This document shows, piece after piece, positions 6,753-15,600 of a stretch of DNA of 32,823 nt. Location: contig CALECP010000016.1 of NCBI GenBank assembly GCA_937949915.1, positions 1 to 32,823 of the forward strand. The letters are read 5' to 3'. Below the pieces are notes generated by a model. The model did not search any database and was not told where the DNA came from. It saw only the letters and a list, made by a program, of their open reading frames with translations. This DNA is from an uncultured Anaerolineae bacterium. GTDB lineage: Bacteria > Chloroflexota > Anaerolineae > Promineifilales > Promineifilaceae. Each line of letters starts with the position of its first letter. Positions within the stretch are counted from its first letter, which is position 1. Both the position numbers and the translations under genes were made by a program.

Positions 6753-9644
6753 ATGACCAAAAAGAAATCATCCGCACCGGTTCGTAAAAAGACGAGTAAT
6801 AAGAAGACGACAACACCACGCAAGACGACGCGCACGGTGAATGCGAAGGCAGCGACGACGAAAAAGCGTGCCTCCACCAAAAAGACACCAGCTAAAAAGA
6901 CGACCACTAAGAAGGCTGCCCCTAAAAAAGCGACGACGAAAAAGACGGCCGCCAAGAAGCCTGCAACGCGGCGGCGCACTGTCAAAAAACAGCCTGAGCC
7001 AGAGGTAAAACCACGCAATCCACTCCAGAAATATCTGGTATTCGGGGTGATGTTGGTCTTTATCACAGCCATTTTGGTGTTGAGCCTGTTGTCGCCAAAC
7101 CAGGGATCGATCACGCCTGTGCTGGCGGGGTGGATCAAGCAGATGTTTGGGATCGGCCGGGCGATTGTGCCATTGGCGATTGGGGCGTTTGGCGTGTATT
7201 GCATTTTGATCGGAATCGAGAATCGGCCGCAGTTGCCTGTGCGCCGTTTGCTGGGGGCCGGTTTGCTGTTTGCGGTGGTCGAAGCGATTGCGTCGCTGTG
7301 GGTGTTTATGCGTTCGTTGCCTGATTTTTGGTTGTTGGCGGGACAAGGGCGCGGCGGTGGCTATTTTGGGAGCGCGTTGGCAACGGTTGTCTACAGTTTG
7401 GTGGGCGATTTGGGCGGCATTATTATTTATAGTTTGCTTGGGGTGGTGGCGGTCTTTTTGCTGTTTGCACTGTCGCCGGTACAGGTGGGGTTGACGTTTC
7501 GGCGTTTGTTTGGCACGGCCGAGCAGGCTGATGACGGGATTCCACCGAACCCTGCGCCATTGTCATCAAATGAGCATGAAAAGCCAAAGTTTTCTATCTT
7601 TGGTTTTGGGCGGGGCAAACGGGAGGCGGCCGTGCCGGATGCGGTTGTGCTAGAGCGTGACCCTGACACGATGCGCGAGGTGCTTTTGGAGGAGGAGCAG
7701 CGTGTGGAGGCGATCCGGCGACGGCGGCGCAGCCAACGTGTGACGGCGGTTGAGCCAGAGCGTGTGGTGCCAGAGAAAACGGCCGCGCCCATGCCCACGC
7801 CTCGCATAAAAGGGAGACAGAAAGCGGCTGCACAACCGATTATCCCCAAACCAGAACCGGCGCAAGTGACGGCCGTGAACCAGTGGGCGATGCCAGAGGT
7901 AGACACCATTCTCGAATCGGGCTATGACCCAGAAACAAACGATGATCTGATTCGGGAACAGGCGGCCGTGATCCAAGAAACACTCGCCAGCTTTGGCGCA
8001 CCGGGCAACATTGTTGAAGTGCAGCGCGGCCCGACGGTGACGCAATTTGGTGTAGAACCGGGCTATATTTTGCAACGGAGCGGCAAGCGGCAAAAGATAA
8101 AAGTGAGCAAAATAGCGGGACTGGCCGACGATCTCGCGCTGGCACTGGCCGCAAAAAGCGTGCGGATACAAGCACCCGTTCCAGGAAAAGGTTTTATCGG
8201 TATCGAAGTGCCAAGTATGTCAAAAGTTGTCGTCAGCTTGCGCGATGTGATGGAGTCAGAAGGGTTTCATCGCATCAGTTCGCCCTTACGGATCGGGCTG
8301 GGGCAAGATGTGGCTGGCAATGCGATCAGTGCCGATTTGGCGAAAATGCCCCATTTGCTGGTGGCGGGGGCGACTGGGTCGGGTAAAAGTGTGTGCGTAA
8401 ACGCGATCATCGCCTGTTTGCTGCTGCAAAATTCGCCCAATGATTTGCGTTTTGTGATGGTCGATCCGAAGCGGGTGGAGCTAACGGGCTACAACAGTAT
8501 TCCGCACATGGCTGCACCGGTTGTGGTCGATATGGACAAGGTGATCGGGGTGCTGATGTGGGCATTGCGCGAGATGGACAGCCGCTATCAGGCGTTTGCA
8601 AAAGCGGGTGCGCGGAACATCATCACATACAACAAAAAGATGGAGAATGCAGGCGGGGAGAAGCTGCCCTATATCGTGATCGTGATCGATGAGCTGGCCG
8701 ATTTGATGATGACTGCGCCGGAAGATACGGAACGGGCGTTGGCGCGGCTGGCGCAAATGGCACGGGCGACGGGGATGCACATGATCATTGCCACGCAACG
8801 GCCGTCGGTCGATGTGGTGACCGGCTTGATCAAGGCCAACTTCCCGGCACGGATCGCGTTTGCGGTGTCTAGCTCGACTGATAGCCGGGTGATTCTCGAC
8901 CAGACAGGGGCGGAGCGCTTGTTGGGGCAGGGCGATATGCTGATCCAGAAGCCGGATGCGCCTGCGCCGATTCGGATGCAGGGTTGTTATGTGAGTGATG
9001 ATGAGTTGAACAAGCTGATCGGCTATTGGAAGACGGCGCGGCGGTTTAACACGTATACGGATGCGGATGCGGAGAAGAAGGGTGTGGAGATAGAGAGCGG
9101 AGATAGAGCTAGAGATAGAGAGAAAGAGCCGATTGTGACGGTACGGCCGATTGCGGTGGAGCGGGTGATCGCGGAGGAGCGGGAGCAGGTTGATAAAAAA
9201 ATAGATGAGCAGGTGAATTTTGATGAATTTGCGCCTGCGCCGGTCAAGTTAGAGATCGAAAAACCGACGCAAGAGCCGCCCCCGTTGCCGACGCTGAACA
9301 GTCGGCCGACACTGCCTGAACCCAAAATTGAGCCAGAGATTGCGCCAAAGATCGAGAAGGTAACAGATGATCTGTTTCCTCTGCCAGAACGGATTCCGGC
9401 GAAACCTGTCCAGCCTTTGCTCGACATCGAAGCGGAGAATAAAAAAGAGGTTGATGAATTGTGGGACGATGCGGTGGCATTTGTGCAACGCACGGGCAAG
9501 GCATCCACTTCGATGTTGCAGCGCAAATTCCGTATTGGCTACACACGGGCGGCGCGGATGATCGATGAAATGGAGGATAATGGGATTATCGGCCCGCCGA
9601 CGGGGACGAGTAAGGCGCGGGAAGTGATTGGGCGTGATGAGTGA
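6753..9644 (+). CDS. ftsK: DNA translocase FtsK/SpoIIIE with H1-like Lys-rich N-terminus
   Basis: This 963-residue membrane-anchored DNA pump acts in chromosome segregation at division. Residues 1-79 carry 25 Lys and 7 Arg and no acidic residue, in Thr/Ala/Pro-Lys-Lys repeats like histone H1. Four to five membrane segments follow (about 93-270), then a charged linker. The alpha and RecA-like beta domains contain 'KVSKIAGLADDLALAL', Walker A GATGSGKS (about residue 540), Walker B 'VIVIDELADLMM' (about 645) and 'IIATQRPSVDVVTG'. A Pro/Glu linker leads to the gamma winged helix (about 900-963: 'RKFRIGYTRAARMIDEMEDNGII'), which reads KOPS-type sequences. All parts needed for function are present. 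The linker holds a small purine minisatellite, GAGATAGAG three times at 9087-9120. Confidence 0.96.
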   Translation: MTKKKSSAPVRKKTSNKKTTTPRKTTRTVNAKAATTKKRASTKKTPAKKTTTKKAAPKKATTKKTAAKKPATRRRTVKKQPEPEVKPRNPLQKYLVFGVMLVFITAILVLSLLSPNQGSITPVLAGWIKQMFGIGRAIVPLAIGAFGVYCILIGIENRPQLPVRRLLGAGLLFAVVEAIASLWVFMRSLPDFWLLAGQGRGGGYFGSALATVVYSLVGDLGGIIIYSLLGVVAVFLLFALSPVQVGLTFRRLFGTAEQADDGIPPNPAPLSSNEHEKPKFSIFGFGRGKREAAVPDAVVLERDPDTMREVLLEEEQRVEAIRRRRRSQRVTAVEPERVVPEKTAAPMPTPRIKGRQKAAAQPIIPKPEPAQVTAVNQWAMPEVDTILESGYDPETNDDLIREQAAVIQETLASFGAPGNIVEVQRGPTVTQFGVEPGYILQRSGKRQKIKVSKIAGLADDLALALAAKSVRIQAPVPGKGFIGIEVPSMSKVVVSLRDVMESEGFHRISSPLRIGLGQDVAGNAISADLAKMPHLLVAGATGSGKSVCVNAIIACLLLQNSPNDLRFVMVDPKRVELTGYNSIPHMAAPVVVDMDKVIGVLMWALREMDSRYQAFAKAGARNIITYNKKMENAGGEKLPYIVIVIDELADLMMTAPEDTERALARLAQMARATGMHMIIATQRPSVDVVTGLIKANFPARIAFAVSSSTDSRVILDQTGAERLLGQGDMLIQKPDAPAPIRMQGCYVSDDELNKLIGYWKTARRFNTYTDADAEKKGVEIESGDRARDREKEPIVTVRPIAVERVIAEEREQVDKKIDEQVNFDEFAPAPVKLEIEKPTQEPPPLPTLNSRPTLPEPKIEPEIAPKIEKVTDDLFPLPERIPAKPVQPLLDIEAENKKEVDELWDDAVAFVQRTGKASTSMLQRKFRIGYTRAARMIDEMEDNGIIGPPTGTSKAREVIGRDE
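9087..9120 (+). repeat. GAGATAGAG minisatellite inside ftsK linker
   Basis: Three exact copies of GAGATAGAG start at 9087, 9100 and 9112. They encode part of the charged linker 'VEIESGDRARDREKEP' between the motor and the gamma domain. The spacings of 13 and 12 bp mean the copies are read in different frames, so the repeat exists at DNA level. Confidence 0.6.
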
Positions 9645-9697
9645 GGGCTAGGTGAGGGTGAAAGGGTCTAAAAGTTTCTACAGTCGTTAATTGATTT

Positions 9698-9730
9698 GCA
9701 GAACACGCTATTTTCACAAGCGTGTTCTGC
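9698..9730. terminator. Perfect 11-bp hairpin between convergent ftsK and PT-rich gene
   Basis: GCAGAACACGC and GCGTGTTCTGC flank an 11-nt loop. The hairpin lies in the 118-bp gap between two genes that end facing each other, so a bidirectional terminator is likely. Neither side has a strong T-run. Confidence 0.6.
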
Positions 9731-9762
9731 GCTACTTATTATCATTTAGATGAGCGAATTTG

Positions 9763-11304
9763 TTAGGCTAACGTTTCGTCATCATCGCCGTCTCGACGGC
9801 CGAGCAGAATAAAGCCTCCGGCCGCGGCTACGGCCGCACCGACACCGCCCACGACAAGGGCTGTACCGACATTGCGTCGCCGCACCTCGCTGGCATCTGC
9901 GTCGTCACCTTCATCATCGGCTGCTTCTACCACAGGCAAGTCACCCGCAACAACAATGGTAGCCGTTGGTTCAACCTCTATATCTGTATCTGTCTCATCT
10001 TCCGCATCTGGATTGTATGGCGCGGCCGTTGGTTCATAATCGGCCGCTTCATCATCTGCATTGCCTTCATCATCTTCTTCTGGCTCTTCCGTGGCGGCAG
10101 GCTCATCGGTCGTCACAGGCGTGTTTGTAGGGCGCGGTGTCCGGGTCGGCCGTGCCGTTGGTTCAACGGCTGGCTCTGTCTCGTTTTCACTTTCTACAGA
10201 CCTCGCATCAGATGTATCGGCCGATGCTTCTGTTGGTTCAGCCTCTACCGTCTCATCTTCACCTTCGTTAGCACCTTCACCAGCATTGTCATCGACTGTA
10301 CCTGATTGATTTGTCGGCACGGCCGTAGGCTGGGCTATCGGTGTCGCCGTAGCGGCCGATGTGCTGGCACTATTGCCGCTATCATCATTATTTGTGCTGT
10401 CCGTATTTGTTCCTGCCGTTGGTGGCACTGTGTTGGTTGCAACAGGAAAGGCCGTCGCTTCTGCTTGTGGCTGATCGGCCACAGGTGTCCATGTAGGAAC
10501 GGGCGTTCGCGTGGGGGCGGGTGTCCATGTTGGCACAGGCGTGTCGGTCGGGGCCGGTGTCCATGTCGGTTGCGTACTTGTGTTCCCGGCCGGTAATGGT
10601 GTCCATGTCGGTACAGGTGTTTTGGTCGGGGCTGGTGTCCACGTTGGCACAGGCGTGTCTGGCGGCACAGGTGTCCATGTTGGCACGGCCGTATTGATGA
10701 CAACAGGCACGGCCGTATTCACAGGCATGGGCGTATTGGTTGCGGCCGGTGGTGTCCATGGCGTGTTTGTTGGCTGCGGTGTCCACGTTGGCTGTGGCGT
10801 GTTTGTTGGCACGGCCGTATTGGCTGGCACTTGCGTCCACGTCGGCTGCGGTGTGTTGGTTGGCACGGCCGTATTGGCTGGCACTTGCGTCCATGTCGGC
10901 TGTGGCGTGTTGGTTGCAGGTGCAACTTGAGTGGGGGGTAACGTCCACAAAGGGCGTGGTGTACTGGTCGCGGCCGGGGCCGTAGTTGGCTGTGCCGGTG
11001 GGTTTGTTGCTTGCGCTGGTGGATTGGTCGGTTGTGCAGCAGGCGGGTTCGTCGGCTGCTGGGCAGGCGGATTGGTTGCCTGCGGCCGGGGGGTGTTTGT
11101 CGGTTGCGGCCGAGGCGTATTGGTAGCAGGTGGCGGGTTGGTCGCCACTGGTTCGCTATCCGGTAGGGGGGTTCGCGTCGGAATCGTTTGCGCGGCCGCA
11201 TCATGGTATGTGCCAGTGAAAAGCACAAAACCAAGTAAGCACGCACCCATTATCAGAGCGAACTGTTTCGCCCATGTCATTGTCTGTTTGTGATTAAAAG
11301 TCAT
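9763..11304 (-). CDS. Pro/Thr-rich repetitive surface protein, C-terminal anchor
   Basis: This 513-residue secreted protein has a signal peptide ('WAKQFALIMGACLLGFVLFTGTYHDAAA') and then a long low-complexity region of 'PTNTPxPTWTPxPxxTPVPTWTP' repeats (about residues 40-280). A strongly acidic Ala/Glu/Asp/Thr region follows, then a hydrophobic helix ('GTALVVGGVGAAVAAAGGFILLG') and a short charged tail. It looks like an O-glycosylated stalk or wall-spanning protein anchored by its C-terminus; this role is inferred from composition only. Its ATG overlaps the TGA of the anti-sigma-like gene (ATGA), with AAGGA about 10 nt upstream, so translation should be coupled. It is the third gene of the sigma operon and may be its structural output or part of signal sensing. 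Confidence 0.75.
   Translation of the reverse strand: MTFNHKQTMTWAKQFALIMGACLLGFVLFTGTYHDAAAQTIPTRTPLPDSEPVATNPPPATNTPRPQPTNTPRPQATNPPAQQPTNPPAAQPTNPPAQATNPPAQPTTAPAATSTPRPLWTLPPTQVAPATNTPQPTWTQVPANTAVPTNTPQPTWTQVPANTAVPTNTPQPTWTPQPTNTPWTPPAATNTPMPVNTAVPVVINTAVPTWTPVPPDTPVPTWTPAPTKTPVPTWTPLPAGNTSTQPTWTPAPTDTPVPTWTPAPTRTPVPTWTPVADQPQAEATAFPVATNTVPPTAGTNTDSTNNDDSGNSASTSAATATPIAQPTAVPTNQSGTVDDNAGEGANEGEDETVEAEPTEASADTSDARSVESENETEPAVEPTARPTRTPRPTNTPVTTDEPAATEEPEEDDEGNADDEAADYEPTAAPYNPDAEDETDTDIEVEPTATIVVAGDLPVVEAADDEGDDADASEVRRRNVGTALVVGGVGAAVAAAGGFILLGRRDGDDDETLA
10811..10918 (-). repeat. 54-bp tandem repeat in the PT-rich gene
   Basis: Bases 10811-10864 and 10865-10918 are near-identical and encode an 18-residue unit, TNTPQPTWTQVPANTAVP. 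Shorter, more diverged repeats of the same type (TWTPxPTxTPVP) extend to about 10490. Each unit carries one CGGCCG. Confidence 0.8.
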
Positions 11305-11828
11305 GAATCAGATGTCCTTGTTGGTATACTTGAGTTTGGAATAGGTGTTGGCCCCAGGGGTGTGGGAGTCGGTGTCGGAATGGTGGGCGAATCACCGATA
11401 GGCACGTCAACGTCAGCTTCAACAATCGCAGGAGTCGCTGTAATCACCAGCGCACTGCCCGGTTGGTTTTGTGGGTCAATCGTGCCGCCTATATCACCCA
11501 TGCTATAAATAAGTGCAAAAGATAAAAAGAACAACGCAGCTAGTCCGGCAAAATTAGCCACCCAGCGCGTTCGTAAATTTGGTTTTACTCGTTTCCGAGG
11601 AGTGTGTAAACGGCTTGCAATTGCGTCGAATGTCATCGACGATGGCACGTCTTGAGTATCTAAATGGGTACGCAGATCACGCTTGATCCATAGCTGTGTT
11701 TGGCGCAGATCAGACAGTTGCGCCCGCACAGATGGCTCGTCGCGTAGCCATGCTTCGACACGCTGCTTGTCTTCGGCCGTCAGCGCATCATGTAAATAGG
11801 CAGTTAACAATTCAGTCCTTTGTTTCAC
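11301..11828 (-). CDS. Anti-sigma-factor-like membrane protein
   Basis: This 175-residue protein follows the ECF sigma gene with a 4-bp GTGA overlap (GTG start). Its N-terminal ~45 residues ('ELLTAYLHDALTAEDKQRVEAWLRDEPSVRAQLSDLR') have the helical pattern of anti-sigma domains ('LSAYLDGELxxxERxxVExHL'), but the H-x3-C-x2-C zinc motif is absent. One membrane helix ('FAGLAALFFLSFALIYSMG') lies at about residues 93-111. The C-terminal part outside the membrane ends in a Pro/Thr stretch like that of the next gene. Gene order and topology support the anti-sigma role; sequence alone would not. Release would involve cleavage or a conformational change. Confidence 0.72.
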   Translation of the reverse strand: MKQRTELLTAYLHDALTAEDKQRVEAWLRDEPSVRAQLSDLRQTQLWIKRDLRTHLDTQDVPSSMTFDAIASRLHTPRKRVKPNLRTRWVANFAGLAALFFLSFALIYSMGDIGGTIDPQNQPGSALVITATPAIVEADVDVPIGDSPTIPTPTPTPLGPTPIPNSSIPTRTSDS

Positions 11829-12403
11829 GCATTTTCCCTACTTAATTCCGTCAACTGAGCGGGTGTCAACTCAGACCGCAATTTCTCAAATCCACGCCGT
11901 ACCCGGCTTTGCGCCGTGCCGATGGGGCAATTTATAATCTCTGCCATCTCACGAAAGCTATGCCCCGCCCAATAGCGCAGCACAATCGCTTCCTTTAACT
12001 GTGGAACGAGGTTGTTCACGGCCGTTTGCACCGCTATCTGTCGATAATGCAGTTCGCTGACCTGTTCAGGTGTCGGTGCGTTCGAGGGAGAATCCCCACC
12101 GCCCTGCATCCAACTGGCCAACGAAACCAAGTCAAATCGCTTGCGTCGCTGCCTGTCGCGCACCCGGCTGACGACAATCGTATGTAGCCATGTCGAAAAT
12201 TGGGCGCGAGAGGAATCGTACTTCGCTATATTGACCAGTGCATACGTTAGCGCATCCTGGGCAACCTCCTCTGCGTCCTGCTCGTTGCCAAGCAAACCAT
12301 ACGCCAACCGAAAACATCGGTTGCGATGTAGGTCGTACAATGACCGGGCGGCTGCCTGGTCACCATCTTTCCAGAGGTCGATCAATCGGATAATATCGTT
12401 CAC
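11825..12403 (-). CDS. ECF-type RNA polymerase sigma factor
   Basis: This 192-residue sigma-70 family protein has only regions 2 and 4. Region 2 is 'RCFRLAYGLLGNEQDAEEVAQDALTYALVNIAKYDSSRAQFSTWLHTIVVSRVRDRQRRKR'-like, covering the core-binding and -10-reading helices. Region 4 is 'LVPQLKEAIVLRYWAGHSFREMAEIINCPIGTAQSRVRRGFEKLR', the -35-reading helix-turn-helix. The start is GTG at 12403, with GGTGA nearby and TATTAT about 10 nt upstream. It heads the operon sigma / anti-sigma-like / PT-rich protein and lies next to the giant surface-protein gene. A surface or envelope stress regulon is the reasonable inference. I could not find a shared promoter motif by eye before the sigma gene and the giant gene. 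Confidence 0.92.
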   Translation of the reverse strand: MNDIIRLIDLWKDGDQAAARSLYDLHRNRCFRLAYGLLGNEQDAEEVAQDALTYALVNIAKYDSSRAQFSTWLHTIVVSRVRDRQRRKRFDLVSLASWMQGGGDSPSNAPTPEQVSELHYRQIAVQTAVNNLVPQLKEAIVLRYWAGHSFREMAEIINCPIGTAQSRVRRGFEKLRSELTPAQLTELSRENA

Positions 12404-12533
12404 ACGTCACCCATAATACGCAGCTATGATCTATTTTGATCACAGGCGACCAAGTATAACGGCTTTTCGCTCATCGTATGTTGATAAATGAGTGTAGGGT
12501 AAATTTTCATATAAGCACCGATAACAGATAAAC

Positions 12534-12572
12534 AAAAACCCCCTCACCATCATTGATAGTGAGGGGGTTTTT
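12534..12572. terminator. Strong bidirectional intrinsic terminator
   Basis: AAAAACCCCCTCAC and GTGAGGGGGTTTTT form a perfect 14-bp stem around an 11-nt loop. Both strands end in five Ts. It lies 42 bp beyond the stop codon of the giant minus-strand gene and insulates the sigma operon from it. The rest of 12404-12613 holds the sigma-gene promoter region and nothing else recognisable. Confidence 0.95.
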
Positions 12573-12613
12573 AATTAGGGAGGGCAGCCGAGACTGCCTA
12601 CACGGTTAACGTC

Positions 12614-15600
12614 CTAAGCGCGGCGACGCACGATCCATGTTGCCAGCAACATAGTCGCTGCAAAGAGCAACGTCATCATTTGCGCCGTAGCGGTGTTGAT
12701 ACCTGCATTTGCCAGACCAACGGCCGTTGGAGCGGCAAATGAGAAGTCTTGCGTGAGGTCGGATATGTTTCCGGCCGTCAAATCAACTGTCGCTGAGTTG
12801 TTGCCATCGTTATCCGGGTTCGCGTCAATTTCATAGCCACGCTTGTCATCTGGCAGCGTGCTGGTATCAATCGACACAATATACGTCTGTAACGGCAGCC
12901 CGGTAAAGCTGTAGCGGCCGTTCGCGTTTGTCGTCGTTGAGATCACATTGCCAGCCAAGTCAGACAAGTACACAACCACACCTGCGATAGGAACATCGAG
13001 TCCCGGTTCGTAGATGGCGTTGCCGTTCACTTCACTCCACAATTGGTTGCCAATCGTGCCAAGCGGGTTAACGTTGACATTCGCGGCCGCGGTGGCGGTG
13101 ATGCCATCGGCCGTCCAGATGGCGGTGTTCATCGTATCAGCCATCATGGTGCTACTGACCACAACGCCCAAACCGACAGTTGATGCGCTCTCACCTGGTA
13201 CAAGGTCATAAGCGACACCTGCGAATAGATCGCCAAGCACATCGTCGGTCAGCGCGTGCGTGCTGAGAGTGACATTGCCCGTGTTGGTAACGGTATAGCA
13301 GTAGTAGACGGTTGTGCCTTCATCCACTGTGATGTCAGTCGTTGTCGCACACGCATCCATGTCTGTACCGACTGTCTTGAGCAAGCTGATCGCTGGCTCG
13401 TTGCGATACACCATGACGTTTGCCATATCGCTAGCAGTGATGCCATCGGCCGTCCAGATGGCGGTGTTCATCGTGTCCACATCGATCATGCTGCTGACCA
13501 TAACGCCTGCATCAACTGTTGAAACAGATGCGCCCGGTGCAAGATCGTAAGCCAAGCCAGCAAACAGTTCGCCCAGCACATCGTCATCCAAATCGTGCGA
13601 CGACAAGGTGACGTTACCTGTGTTGGTGACGGTGTAGCAGTAGTAGACAGTTGTCCCCGCTTCGACGAGGATGTTATCGGTGCTGGCACATGTACCCGCT
13701 TCCGTACCTACTGTCTTGACGAGTGAAATACTCGGCATATTCGGGGTGACATTGACGTTCGCTGTGTCGGAAGCGGTGACACCATCGGCCGTCCAAATCG
13801 CCGTGTTCATCACGTCCATTGCGGCCGTCATTGTCACCATCACACCAGCGTCTACTGTCGAAACAGATGCACCCGGTGCAAGATCGTAAGCCAAGCCAGT
13901 GAACAGTTCGCCCAGTACATCGTCGTCCAAATCGTGCGACGACAAGATGACGTTACCTGTGTTGGTGACGGTGTAACAGTAGTAAACCATCGTGCCTTCA
14001 TCAACAGTAATGTCGTCGGTGCTGGCGCAAGCGTTCGCGTCTGTTCCCACCGTTTTAACAAGCGAGATACTTGGCATGTTCGGGGTAACATTGACGTTGG
14101 CGGTCGCCGTCGCGGTGACACCATCGGCCGTCCAGACGGCCGTATTCATCGTATCGGCCGTCATCGTGCTGCTGACCATGACACCTAAGCCAACAGTAGA
14201 AGCACTTTCACCAACTGCGAGGTCGTAAGCAACGCCATCGAACAGATCGCCGAGAATATCGTCGGTCAGTGCGTGGGTGCTGAGGGTGATGTCACCAATG
14301 TTGGTGACGGTGTAGCAATAGTAGACGGTTGTGCCTTCTTGCACGGTAATGTCGTCGGTACTGGCACACGCATCCATATCTGTTCCAACTGTTTTAACCA
14401 AGCTAATCGCTGGCTCGTTGCGGAAGACGGTCACGTTGGCGGTGTCGGTTGCCGTGATGCCATCGGCCGTCCAAATCGCGGTATTCATCACGTCCATTTC
14501 GGCCGTCATCGTAATCATTGCGCCTGCGTCTACTGTCGAAACAGATGCGCCCGGAGCGAGATCATACGAGAAGCCAGCCAATAAGCCGCCAAGCACATCA
14601 TCATCCAAGTCATGGACAGACAATGTGATGTCGCCCGTATTGGTGACGGTGTAGCAGTAGTAGACAGTTGTCCCCGCTTCGACGAGAATGTCATCGGTGC
14701 TGGCACAAACGCCTGCTTCTGTGCCAACCGTTTTGGTCAGCGCAATGCTTGGGTTCGGCTCAACCACTGTTTCAACTTCGATAGTCACAGTTGCCATGTC
14801 GGTGCGTGTAATGCCGTCTGCGATCCAGTCGGCCGTATTCACGGTGTCGGTCGTGATGCTGGTGGCGATCACATAGGTGAACACTGCGCCAGGAACGAGA
14901 TCGTAGCCCACATCGGTCAAGCCAGTGTCAGCGATTTGGTCGTCTACCAATGTATGGTTGGTTAGGGTGACGTTGCCTGTATTCGTAACGGTGTAGCAGT
15001 AGAACACGTTGGCGGCCGTCATCATGCCCGTTGTTGAGAATGAGCCAGTGCCGTAAGCAGAGTCGCCCACAACGGCCGTGCCATCGAGCGCGTCTGTGCC
15101 GCTAAACGTCCAGTCATTCAAGTTAAACGTCATTGATGGGCTTGCGCCGTTCATGCGGTATGCCCAGCCGTCGGTGTGTTCCCACGCCTCGCCTGTACCG
15201 TCTGTGCCAACTGCACCAAATGCGTCCACAATTACGCCATTGCTATAGAGAACAATTGCATCGTCGCCATTGATATTCGCTTCGCCCGTCACAAAGTCTG
15301 GCGCAAAGCCGAAGAAGTTCGCAAACTCAACTGCATCACTCGCTACATAAAGCGTTTGTCCTGCGCTGGCGGTGCCGGTCAAGACAAAGCCGTTCGCCAC
15401 GTCTGGTGTGCCGCCATTATTGGCGCTTTCAATCGCGTACATGCTCAGGTCAGCAATCGCATCAATCGCATACAGTTCGATCACCTTTGGCGTACCGCCG
15501 GATAACGGGCCATCGAGAACGCCGACGATCATCAGGCCGCTTCCGGCCGTGGTGATGGTCATCGGTTCACCTGCCATCGCTTGCGCTTCGGTCAGCATGA

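Noticed and set aside
6617-7346. Minus-strand open frames over the start of ftsK
   Set aside because: They are shadows of the Lys-rich tail and membrane helices, with low-complexity Val/Phe/Leu or Arg/His composition.
6753-9644. dif site or replication terminus near ftsK
   Set aside because: I saw no XerC/D-type 28-bp site, and ftsK position does not predict one.
10490-10920. CRISPR-like periodic repeats
   Set aside because: The repeats are in-frame codons for TNTPQPTWTQVP-type peptides without unique spacers.
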